Positions 53,014 through 64,000 of a DNA stretch of 64,000 bases are shown here, piece by piece (the stretch's first letter is position 1; every line of letters starts with the position of its first letter). The DNA comes from Dendrophyllia cribrosa (taxonomy: Eukaryota; Cnidaria; Anthozoa; Scleractinia; Dendrophylliidae), in contig JAJLRJ010000009.1 of NCBI GenBank assembly GCA_024195265.1, positions 179,001 through 243,000 on the forward strand, given 5' to 3'. The position numbers and the translations under genes were made by a program. The notes beneath the pieces were generated by a model, which saw nothing but the letters and a program-made list of their open reading frames with translations, searched no databases and was not told the origin of the DNA.

Positions 53014-53689
53014 TGTGTTGTGTCCCGCCTGTTTCGTAACGTGATATTAATCTGCGTACATGGTACCTGTTCAAGAGTTGAACTTCAAAATCGGATGTTT
53101 TTGCAGGTACTACACGGCAATTATGTTATAGTGAAGCAACGTGTGTCATATTGGATAGCTGTTTAGCACAACGTCGAGCTAATAAATATTTCATGATATA
53201 CAGGGTATAAGAAGCCGAAGTCTGTCACAAGGCTGTGCTCTAAGAGTTACCATAGGGAGCCCAAAGAGAGTCCAACTATAATCAAAGGGCTCTTTGAGCT
53301 ATCTCATGAATACGAAACAGCGTAAGGTTAAGTCCACAGATCGGTTTTAATTTTTCATACTGAGTTTGAAGCAAAGAATTGAAGAGTAAAACAGATTTAA
53401 AACGACCAAAACATCTCAGCGTGACATAATATATGCATTGTGTGAAACAAGACTGTCTAAACTGAACAACGTAATACGCTGGGGAATTAAAATGCAGCAA
53501 TAATCTTTTAACACCTAAAACACTGGCGAATTAAAAAAAGTTTACAAATATGGAACGAGTGGATCGATCTGTTCCAGATACCACGCAGCTCTTAACAACC
53601 TTTAATTTCATTGGACCTGGGTATCACGCGGTTGTATTGTTTTATCTGTTCCCGTATACTATATCTCGCTCAACCCTTCGCGTATTCAC
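53014..53689. other. Intergenic, right of the Polinton
   Basis: The region is unique-looking AT-rich sequence with no gene or repeat that I can support. Confidence 0.5.
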
Positions 53690-54150
53690 GAGATACACAC
53701 TATAACAGCGAACAGACCAGACATCATCGTTAAAGATTCAGTGAATTCCACCTGCAAACTGATTGATATGACTGTTCCATCAGATAGAAACATCGCACTG
53801 AAGGAAACTGAAAAAAAAAGCAAGTACAAAGACCTAGAACTAGAAATACAGAGAATGTGGCATGTGAAAACCGTAGTGATCCCTGTGGTTGTTGGTGCGC
53901 TTGGTACAGTGAAGAAAGGTATGGTAGAAAACATCAACAAAGTATCAGAGAGAGCTACTATGACAGAGATTCAAAAGATCTGCATGCTGGGATCTGCACG
54001 AATCCTCAGAAAGGTGCTCAGTGTATGAACAGAATGATTGACTTGAGTGACTGACGCTCTAGGTGCATGGTTTGCGCCCGGCTGATGCACAAAAAGAACA
54101 CCAGCAAAGACTGTGATAAAAGAGAGAATAATAATAATAATAATAATAAT
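53690..54150 (+). mobile_element. Truncated LINE 3' end, copy 1
   Basis: The frame NRPDIIVKDSVNSTCKLIDM through KKSKYKDLELEIQRMW and VVVGALGTVKKGM to a TGA is the C-terminus of a LINE polyprotein. A short 3' region and an (AAT)n tail (about 54,128-54,150) end the copy. Confidence 0.75.
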
Positions 54151-54935
54151 AAGATCGCAGCCCAAGATCAAAGCCTCCCTACACGCTGGTACCAACACAA
54201 CATCCTCAAGAAGCCTGATGTTGACCCAAAATGCAGGCTGTGTGGTCGTTTCGACGAGACTATCGACCACCTGGTCTCTGGCTGCCCTGAATTGGCTAAA
54301 AATGAATACATCCACCGCCACAACAAGGCAGCTGCACACATGCACTGGAAGATCTGCAAAGAGTTCGGCATTGAGGTGAAGGAGCGATGGTATGAGCATG
54401 AACCCAAGACTGTCACCGAGAAGGACAGTGTCACCATCCTGTGGGACATGCCCATCCACACTGATAGGACCATCGCAGCTAATAGGCCAGACATTGTGCT
54501 AAAGAACAAGAAAGACAAGACCTGCCTTCTAGCTCATTGACATGACTGTACCCCTCAACATCAACACCTCAGTCAAAACCACGGAAAAGCTCAACAAGTA
54601 CAAAGATCTGGAAATCGAGGTTGAGCGAATGTGGGGGCTCAAAACAACAACAGTCCCGGTGGTTATGGGAGCCCTTGGCACCATCAAGAAGGGCATGGAA
54701 AACTACACCAACAAGATCCCTGGCAACATCAACATACATGAACTTCAGAAAATAACTATCCTTTCTACAGCGCACCTTCTCAGGCGGGTCCTCTCCATCA
54801 AGTAGAAATCCTCTTTGCATCCCAAAGTCCATGGTTTGGACTCGGAGGTTGCATTTGAGAGAGAAAAATCATTCGCAATTACAATACTGTACCATAATAA
54901 TTAAAATAATATATTATAATTATAATAAGAACCTT
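54151..54935 (+). mobile_element. Truncated LINE 3' end, copy 2
   Basis: This is the same family and orientation, and a longer piece. It has a CRLCGRFDETIDHLVSGC zinc knuckle, then KERWYEHEPKTVTEKDSVTI and ANRPDIVLKNKKDKTC. A +1 frame break near 54,537 is followed by TEKLNKYKDLEIEVERMWG to TAG (54,803-54,805). An AT-rich tail ends the copy near 54,935. Confidence 0.78.
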
Positions 54936-56281
54936 CCCATCACCCTTTGCACCAGACAAATTTTCGATGCCAAATAACTCTGTCAATTTTGAGTATATGA
55001 GGATACTACACCACATGCTATTTACACCTACCATAAAATACCTATTTAAATTGACTGAGTGCGGTGACGTCATCAGTCACGTGACTATGCCCCCAAGTGC
55101 CTTTAAACGTTTTTTAGAAACATGGTTTGATAAATGCAAATATAGTCAACGTGGCAAGGAAGGCATTCGCTTACAACATTTCGTCATGCCCGGTATATTT
55201 CTGGATTTTCAAAATTAAGGGGGCTATACACATGAGCAAATAGGGGTCTGGGGACTAGTATCTTTGTATACATGTATCTTTGAAAGGGTGAAATGCAGAG
55301 TTAAAAAATTTGGTATGTTGGTAGATATAAGAATAAAATTAAATTATTTATCAACGTCATTAGTATGACGTCTTGGATCACGTGACCAGAACGCACGGAA
55401 GTTGACTGATTTTTGGCTCGGTTCCGGTTGCAGTTCTGTTTTTATTAACTTAAATAAATCCCCGTTTTTCCACCCAGTTAAAATTTATGCTATTTTTGTG
55501 TATAAAAAAGGCCATTATTACTCCTCCAGTAAAATTGTGTAAAAATGAAGGTGACGAAAAAAGTTTTACACGTTGAAAATCCATCCTTTCCTGATCCTGT
55601 TCAGCGACTTTTCAGTTTAAAACTATAAACAAATCTGCATAAGTGGTTTTTATCTTACCTCTTACCAATGGCGTTGTCAGTTTTTCTGTAGCATTTTTCT
55701 TTCATACCGATCAGGGGTTAACTTTTTTTTTATTCCCACACCCTCCCCTCCCCTCCCCCTTCGGTCCACTTCCCTCCCCTCCCCTGCTCCGGTTTGCACG
55801 ACATGGTCAGCGGGAGGACTGGTTCGAGTTTTCACACCAACCGTCCAGCATCCGCCATTTTTCCAGCTCGTAGCGTCAGCACAGAAAATTTATTTTATTT
55901 CGTCGATTCAGAGTCCTGTTTAGTGAAAAAAAGGCTGGCGAAATTGCTTTGCAAACTGTTCTTTTCGTGGCTAACTTACGATATAGCGCAAACAAGTCAG
56001 CTTTAGTTCGCGCCGGTCGCGAGGATTGATAAAGGACAACTGAGGTAGGTGACTTGAGTTTTAAATTACTGTACATGTAGTAAGACGTAAGTTTAACTTT
56101 CAACCTAATGTCCAACTAGACAGGGTTCAGGGTTATTTTAGACAGTTTGGGGCGATTGATTATTAGTTTCTATTTGATATTGTGCACGTCTGACTAGTTT
56201 ACAATTATTAAAAAAGCGATTTTGTTTACAAACAGATTGGCAAAAGTCTGCGACTCTGAGCGCTAAAAAAAATTAATATCA
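54936..56281. other. Intergenic, no gene recognised
   Basis: A pyrimidine-rich tract (CCCTCCCCTCCCCT type) lies at 55,738-55,790 with a local rise in GC to about 55,890, possibly regulatory. Open frames are short and featureless. Confidence 0.45.
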
Positions 56282-58130
56282 CAGGGCGTAAGGGGCGTAC
56301 ATGTCGATCAAAATCGATCATCGAAAACGTAGTCGATACAGTTTAAGTCGATAGTACTCGATATTTGTCGATAATTGTCAATCGACAGGTTTAATTTGTC
56401 GATAAAAGTCGATAATCACAAGATTTTCATGGCTACGAAATTAACCAAACTAATAAGACTTATGCGCCGATCAATTCGAAACATCAACATCCCCCCCCCC
56501 CCGGGCAAGCCCCGGGTATTTGAACATTTTCTGTGCCCGGGGAGTCGGGAATTTGATATGAAAGGCCATCCCAGGGGTGGGGAATTTGACTTTGCCTAGG
56601 TGGGGTGGGGAATTTGAACCGGAAGTGTTCAAAATATATTTTTTTGGCCGGCGCCTATCAAACACATGCGGTAGCAGTTCAGATTCAACATGGAGCAATT
56701 TAAAGGGGAAAATATCGTTTTTGTTAGTGAATGGCTAGTAAAATGGGCTGACAAAGCTTTGCAGTGTTTTTGAAGGTTTGTATGAAAAGTTAAATTCAAC
56801 TGCCATTCAACGCGTTTTAGATTTCGAAGTCAAAATGGCTGACTGCATTGCCAGTCCTGTGCCAGTCTATTAAATGTAGGCAGATTTTAAACGGCCATTG
56901 ATTGAAAGAAAAAAACACTGCAAAATGAACTCTCTCAAACAGAAAATTCTTTAAGGAAACATTTGTCAGTTGATATAAAACGCGTTTAGAATAATAAATT
57001 TTCTCCTCGTGGAAATTAACGCTTCCAAAAATGAATCAACCGCGTTGCTAAATATTTTTGCAATATTTGTTGATCACACGAGAAATTACTCAAATAAAAA
57101 AATATCGAAAAGTAAATCCCCAAGACAACCACAGGAGTGCCACAGGAGTGCCGTGAAATATCAGTTGCAAAGTATACGTGGAACAGTTGAGTATATTCTC
57201 GAGGAAAACAATAGCTAGAATAAATCAGAAAAAGTGAATGCAAAGTGTATTTTTTAATCTCACTAAAAACATTTTATCGTTAGGAGGGGCATTTGACAGT
57301 CAAATCCAGTGCTAGGGTGGGGTATTTGAATGCAATTTTGGCCCAACGGGGCGGGAATTTGAACAAGTCGATCTTCAAAAGTTCAAATGCCCGGGGCATT
57401 GCCCGGGGGGGGGGGGGGGGGGATGTTGATGTTTCGAATTGATCGGCGCATTAATAGCTCAAACGACTTTTCAGGTTGAAGTATAAACCGCTCTGTTGTG
57501 GTAAACTTACATAAAAAAAACTGAGCAACCAAGTGGTTTGTTATTCAATGTACTGTAGAATCGAATAATTACCTTGAGAAATGATAAACCAAGATAAACA
57601 GTGGTTCGTTCAGTGCTTGATGGACCCCAAAAAGTCGTTTAATTCTGTTAAAATTGATAAGCGCTGGAGTTTAATCAGGTTTAATGAGAACAGGACAGAA
57701 GCAGCGTGAGACAGCATGACAGAAGGCGGCGATCAAGAAATAGCATAAAAATGAGATGCATAAATCACTGATGAGACATAAAATGATACATGACATGAAA
57801 ATGAATCACTTTTACTGGAAGAAAAGAGTAGTTTCTGATTTCAGCTTGTGTTTATTTGAGCTTCCAATTACAGTGTAAAATCGGTAAAATAAAGTCTTGA
57901 CATAGCCGATCCTGCTTTGTTTATCCGCGTTTGCCAACTTCATTTTTTATATTTTGATACTTGTTGATCGAAATCGATCAAAATCAAACTGTAAAAAGAA
58001 TCGATAATCACAAGAAATCATGTGATTGGCTTTTATCAAATTCCGATATTTGTCGATTGATTAGTATTGAATTCAATCTACAACGATCGATTTTTATAGA
58101 CTATTGAAATTATTGACATGTTACACCCTG
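56282..58130. mobile_element. DNA element with CAGGG...CCCTG ends, containing a nested MITE
   Basis: The ends CAGGGCGTAAG and GTTACACCCTG are flanked by ATATCA (56276-56281 and 58131-58136). Subterminal GTCGATA/ATCGAT repeats occur near both ends. It has no transposase. Confidence 0.65.
56463..57450. mobile_element. Harbinger-like MITE with C/G-rich inverted arms
   Basis: The ends TGCGCCGATCAATTCGAAAC and its inverted copy extend over 50 bp, including long C and G runs. TTA duplications lie at 56460-56462 and 57451-57453. It is inserted inside the larger element. Confidence 0.78.
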
Positions 58131-58136
58131 ATATCA

Positions 58137-61100
58137 GCTTGATAGTACATGTACAGTGTAGCTTTCACGGTAATTTTCAAAGTTAATACATATGCTATAC
58201 GGTAAGGTTTTAAGCTTGCTCTTGACATGTTTTGTCCACATTTGAACTTATAAGAGGTTTTAAATATGACGTGTAGCTAGAAAGATGTTTCGTTGCCTTT
58301 CGTTTCACCTGTTTCACTGTATTTCAAGCACAAAGATGTACAGTAGATCTTTGACAGTGGAAATTAGAGGTGGAAGTAAAACAAAAACCTAAGGGTCTGC
58401 ATCTTGCGTCATGCTCTAGAATTAAATTTGTTATCAACTACAAGATCTGTACAGTTGTATTGCTATTTTGAAGTTTTGTTTATTTTGTTCTCCTAAGGTA
58501 ATCAGACTTTCAAAAACTACAGTCACATGTACATGTTGTGGTTTACATTTCAAAGAAGGAACAGGTCGGATAAAGGTAATGGCTCTGTCAATTCCAAGCC
58601 CGCTCATTCCCCCCCCCAATGGCTCCGTCAATTCCAATATGACTGCGTTCACTCTGTTGCTTGTTGCTCCGGTTCTCTTGAAAAGTGTGGGACCCAAACA
58701 ATGTTTATCAACTCAGTTTTTGTATTTTTGAGGGCAATCAGGAAATTTAAAATAAAAAACTAAGGATTGTATGAGTCAACTTTTAAAATCTGAAAGATAA
58801 GGTTGTTTTGACAATGCCCCACCCCCAGGCTGACTTGTTTTGGTAAATGCCCCACCCTTGGGAAGGAAAAGTTATAAAATGCCTGACAAATGCCCATAAT
58901 CTGTTCTTCAATTTATTTATTTAATAATGCCCAATCTTGCAGCATGTGTTATAAGTCAGAGTTCTTTCTACAATATTTTTAGAAGCAGCTGGTAGAAATA
59001 ATTAGATTTCTAAAGAGACACAAATGAATGTAAGGCACGTGAGTTTAATATAGCAGAGTGTACATGTGAGCGGATGTTATATAACTTATGTTACATGTGA
59101 GTTTGTATGATTTGGTGCATATTTATGTCATGCAAAAATGTTTAAAATATTTTAAAATATGTTTGTTCTTCAATTCTTGGACTTCCAACTTAGTATCAAA
59201 TGGAAAATTATAACCAATTTGTGGATTTCAAATGGATTTGGAGCATTTAGGGGAAATGTCACTGTATTGCTGTCATTGCTTGCTTACTCGGCTCATCCAG
59301 CTGTCTCGTTTCACACAATGGATATTTCTGTCATCCTAAGATGTGTTAATTATCACAGTGACGCTGCTAAATTACAAAACATCAAGAACAACTAAAATTA
59401 TCCTTACGCTGTTTCGTATTCATGAGATGAATAGTATGAAAGCTGTGACAATGAAACTTGGTATAATTAAACAAGAAGCTGTACACAGCTTGAACTTGTG
59501 GTGTCTTTAACCCATTGCAGTATTTGTTTCCCAAATGTTTTAAGTGCTTTTCTAGAGAAACATGAAATTGTGTCTAAAAAGTAAAACTACATTCAGTAGC
59601 TGACACTGGAAACCGCCATCGCTGACTGAAATGCAAAGTTATATAAAACACAAAACTTGCTGGAACAAAAATCCCATGTGGCAATAAGCGGTGAACACAA
59701 TATCAAACAGTCCTATCCATCCATGAATGCCCCGCATTGTCTTGCGTAAAGTTTAAATATATATAATAAACATGTCTTGAATGAGTTGAATCGCCATTCA
59801 ATAAGCTTCTTGGTAGTTTGCCTGGGGAGGCAGCGGATTTTTGTTTTATCTTCACAAGGAGTTCTGAATTCTATGGCGGGTTTGCGATCAGAGTTAACGT
59901 GCAGTGCATGTCCTGGAGTCCCAGAAATGCCAGCTGAACGACCAGCTGAATGACCAATTCGTTCGTGACTAATGAAACGTTCATGAATTATTTTTCGTTG
60001 CTAACGGCTTTTGAATTATTTTAGCAGACGGTTTTATTTGTTTTACACCTTCTGAAGGATTTTTTTTTAACTACGACCGACCGCTGAAATTGTGTGTGTA
60101 AACAAACACGGCGAAGCGAAGTGACAAGAACTATAAATAACTCGGAGATGGTTTTCGGCTAACTGTAACAAAACAACGTACTCTTATTTATAATGATTTT
60201 ATCTGCTTTAAGGTATTGAATTGCAGAGGCTGAAAGTATGGTAATTTTGGGAGTTTATCTGTGAGACATGGCGCTCGCGAGCGACCGGGCGCCTAGATTT
60301 CATGTGTATCATCATTTGTTTACCTTGATTTTGAATTTTGACTTCCGGGGCGTGCTGATTGGTTAAAATTTGACAGTTGACAAGCTAAAGCAATCCGCGG
60401 GTTCTTGTGGGCGGCAGCTGCGATTTTGAAGGATGCGTGCAGGCTTCCCTTCTTCGCATGACCCCGCCGTCCGACTGGAAGCCTGTCCGCAGGCTAGTTA
60501 TTCTTCTTTCTGCTTCTCAAGTTAACACACGAGGCCACGAGATCACAAGGCCTCAATAATTTGTCAATTAATCAGATCAGTGAGACAAAAATCAATTATA
60601 ACTTCTTCCTCGGCTATGCCATGAGTAATAAAGATTTCATATATACTTTAAGATAGGTCATATGATTGTGATGGTATCAAATCAGCCAAGAGTTCACAAT
60701 CTTGGATCTCCATACAAGATTAACCAAATTTGACTCAAAATTAATTTAAACCAATACAAGGATGCTACATGAAGAAAGATCTAAAATTGTAACTGGTACT
60801 TTGTAATAAGAGAACCACAGTTTCAATTCTGCAAGACATGTTTCATCAGCCTTGCTCTTCTGTCATTGTCAGTTACATGTACATGTACAATTTGGAATCT
60901 AAAGATGCTTTTTTTTTCTCACCCTTGTGTTCTGCAGTAAGGAACTTGTCTACTCCACTCCTTGGAAAAAATGAAATGCTTAAATGTAAAGTGCTTAAGT
61001 ATATACATGTACTCAAACAATTAGTTCTTTGTTTACCTGTAGAAAGGCAATCAAATTGCAGACTGTTTTTACAAGCCCCAGTGCCTTGCTTAATGTTACT

Positions 61101-61949
61101 ATTAATAATAATTACAATATTCAGCTAGCAGAGCTGTCAGTAAGATTCAAGTTGTTGGGTAAATGCAATTAGTAGGCAGGCAATCAAACAGCTGGGGAGT
61201 TCTTTTGGTTCTATTTTCCCTCTATTTTCCTATGAAAGTATGGGGTCATGCTCATAGTAGCCAGGGGAAATCCCTGGCACCCAGCCCTTAGTGACAGCCC
61301 TGTACTACAGTAGGTACATGTATACCAGCAGTTAATCCTTTTTTATGTCTGAAAAATTCATCAATCAATTCAAGATGCTCACTTCCTATATTAATCAAAT
61401 TGTTTCTCCCAGGAAACATCACATACTTTACATGTACTGTCATGGGTTATGGACATAAAAGTCTACCACATTGTAAACTCATTGCAAATGTGTGATCTTT
61501 CTAAGGTACATGTATGTTAATTTAAAATTGTTAATATATTAGTTTCCATGTAAATAAGAATAATTGGTTGTGGGTTTATATTACATGCATGTTTATGTAA
61601 TGTTTAAAACACGAACAGCAGTGTTTTATCAAGTTTAAAAATTCGAGCGCGAAGCGCGAGAAATTTTAGACTTGATAAAACACGTGCTGTGAGTGTTTTG
61701 AACGGCTTCAAACACGAACCGCCAAAAGCATGTCCCTATGGAGATCAAACAAATGTGCTTTTTGTGCAAAGAGGATATTAGCATACAAGAAAAACAAGTA
61801 GACTGATTAGCATACAGCGCATGTGCCACACTGGCTTCGATGAGGTGACCATGGCTTCCCAGCAACTGTCGAAAGTTTTGGTATTTTAAAGTTCTGAGGA
61901 AAAAAATAATCCATGAAAAATGCTACACCAAAGTTGACAGGTACAGTGG
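58137..61949. other. Intergenic, repeats only
   Basis: 59,585-59,735 repeats 11,100-11,245 (ATCCCA..., GCGGTGAACACAATATCAAA). 61,612-61,690 is a hairpin (GTTTTATCAAGT with ACTTGATAAAAC, around GAGCGCGAAGCGCG). I see no gene. Confidence 0.5.
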
Positions 61950-61953
61950 TTAA

Positions 61954-62752
61954 GGTGGCTGAACACAGTTTGCACGCGCTCTTCAATTTCAGCTGCTTAC
62001 GTGAGTCAGCACGTGCAGAGTTTTGAGAAAAACAAACGTGGCGCCTATTCAGGGATCATTTTATTTTGCTCAGCGTGGATCGCAAAAGTGTTGTTTTTCG
62101 TCCTATAAAAATCAAACAATTTGTTGTTCGTAAACATGTTTGTTGAATCAATAGATAATTTATAGAACCATTGAAGTAATACACCGCCTTTTTGGTCGTT
62201 TTTGTCTTTGGATCGAGAACCCAGTCAAATGCAACGCATGCGCAGTTGACCAAAAAATTGTGACTGGATATTTTAGCGATTTTACTCGGAGATGTGCTGA
62301 TTTCTACGGAACCACTCGTTAGAAATACACGAAATTTGGCACAATAACAGTTCCGAATATGCCGAACTCACCTGCCATCAGAAATTTGAAATCTAACAAA
62401 GGAGATTTTTGCAAAACGCAAACATATTAAACCACAAATTACGTAAGATCCCTCTGTTAAAATTACATGAGACCAGTGTTAACATGCGAAGATTTTTACG
62501 AGTTTACTGGAGACAAATGATGGACAAAATCTAACGACTAGATTTTCTGAAAATAAACGAAACCAAATATTGCAGGCTGATTTACAATCCACCGTGTTGC
62601 CATGGCAACACCCTAAAAGCTTAAACAAAAATATCAAAATATATAGCTTGTTGCTTAATCGAATGCCTCACCAATTTTGGGCGCCCAGACGTTAGTAGTT
62701 TTAAAATGACAATGAATGACGCATAGGTACTGTGAAACTGTGTTCAGTCACC
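61954..62752. mobile_element. TTAA-flanked MITE
   Basis: The ends GGTGGCTGAACACAGTTT and AAACTGTGTTCAGTCACC are flanked by TTAA (61950-61953 and 62753-62756). Its size (799 bp) and lack of coding sequence suggest a non-autonomous Kolobok- or piggyBac-type element. Confidence 0.75.
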
Positions 62753-62756
62753 TTAA

Positions 62757-64000
62757 AATGTCTAACAATTTTTATTCAGTGGCAGTGAATGAGTAGAAAT
62801 GAGCAGCTTGCATCTCTGAACCACTCGCTTTCCTACCAATTTACACGTGGGCGCTGGTGTCATTCAAATAACGGCTTACTTGCTAAACTGTTGGTTGCTA
62901 ATTTTGTTGGAGAAGATTCCATATACATAGATATTGTAAAACAGTAGTACAGTATTTGTTGTACTAAGAATCCTGAATAATTACTACCAACATTAGTATT
63001 CTTTATACAAAGAATACTAATAAGGAAAAGAAACCCATTGTCTTTTACCTATTATATTATCATTGTCTATTATATGGACTACACATGCTCAGAACATAAC
63101 TTGCAAGAAATTGTCTCTTTCATTGCATATCGACAGTAATTGCATTGCCAATTTCATTCAGCCAAAACGTTTTGATCCATGAGTTCTTAGGAAGATGGTT
63201 CTTAATGAAGAAAAGTAAGAAAACTGAATACAATTGTATTTAGAATACATGTATTTATGGCCCTTGGGGGGGGGGGGGGGGGGGGGGGGGTAACTCATGT
63301 GAGGGGGGCAGGGTAGTGTTTAAACTAGCCACAGTGTGTATTTATGCTAATCAAATGTCCCCGGATAAATAAATGAGTTAAAAAGAAAAGAATGCAAAAA
63401 AATGGAGGTGACACCATCTTTTATTTAGCAAAGTTAATGCAATGGCTACCAACCGTTCATGTGGTTAGTTTTCTTCCTCTGTGCACAGGCTGAGTTGCAT
63501 GATGTAGGATGGCATTGTGACAAACTGTATGTGCAGTAAGGATGCACATAAACAATAAGTGCAAACATGCTTAAATTAAAAGTTTTCTATTTCTAATCAA
63601 CAGACTGTTGAAGAGGCATCCCTTGGTATATTCAGTATAAGCATAAGGTGGATTTTCTACGACTGAAACAGTGAAGGAAATTTTTTACAATTAATAATGA
63701 TACTGTCTGTTTGTAAAAAGCGTTGTAGTGTAATTATCTGACCTTCCCTTTAAATCATTAAGGGTTGTTCTCAACCAGGGTACATTGGTTTCTGAGGTTC
63801 TGTCTGTGGCCATTTTTGGGTGCTGCGAAAATGGCCACCCAGTGATTATTGCAAAAATTTAAGGTTGTATTGAGGTACATGTACATTGAAACTTTCTTTC
63901 TTTCTTAAAAAACATGAAAACAAATAGCAAATTAAAGTAATAAACAAAAAAACTGAGGAGCTGTCAAAGTGATTTAGATCACTTGATGGATAGGACATTC
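62757..64000. other. Intergenic, no gene recognised
   Basis: The region is AT-rich sequence with a G homopolymer at 63,266-63,290. There are no open frames with recognisable content. Confidence 0.5.

Overview
This is eukaryotic nuclear DNA, most likely from a cnidarian and probably a stony coral. The evidence is AT-rich intergenic sequence, GT-AG introns, coral-type interspersed repeats, an intronless rhodopsin-class GPCR and a cilia gene split into small exons. I name the phylum from family resemblance only, because no search was possible.

Layout. (1) 1-26,040: one minus-strand host gene for the ciliary WD40 protein CFAP52 (WDR16). Eleven exons sum to exactly 1,500 coding nt, which is 500 codons from the ATG. 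The 3' exons lie beyond the left edge. A match to the RFX X-box lies 86-100 bp upstream of the ATG. Its introns hold three minisatellites, a tRNA-derived SINE, nested DNA transposons, a decayed cnidarian zinc-finger gene inside a 4.5-kb inverted-repeat element, and several short non-autonomous elements. (2) 26,040-33,890: intergenic repeats, including a Penelope-like retroelement tail followed by hammerhead-ribozyme motifs, and three DNA elements nested inside one another. (3) 33,892-34,845: an intronless class A GPCR on the minus strand. (4) 36,519-53,008: a 16,490-bp Polinton/Maverick, a virus-like integrating element, with 229-bp terminal inverted repeats and a CGTGT target duplication. (5) 53,014-64,000: two truncated LINE 3' ends and several small transposons. 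I found no host gene there.

The Polinton carries a YqaJ-type nuclease, a VLTF3-like zinc protein, a coiled-coil protein, a penton-like capsid protein, a large membrane-anchored protein, a hydrophobic membrane protein, a major capsid protein, an A32-like packaging ATPase, five small proteins (several with membrane segments), a retroviral-type integrase and a protein-primed family B DNA polymerase. Together these supply replication (polymerase, nuclease), virion building (capsid proteins, ATPase, membrane proteins), late transcription (VLTF3-like) and chromosomal insertion (integrase). Fourteen of its fifteen genes have TATATAC or TATGTATAC 1-14 nt before the ATG.

The Polinton is damaged. The polymerase has one in-frame stop and two frameshifts, the penton-like gene has a stop, and two other genes have frame breaks. 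It is best read as a fairly young but decaying insertion. No adenovirus-type maturation protease is recognisable. The most notable signals are the uniform promoter-like motif, the 122-bp palindrome at each element end, a CFAP52 exon end and splice donor amplified in a minisatellite, and a complete-looking hammerhead ribozyme in the loop of a long hairpin.
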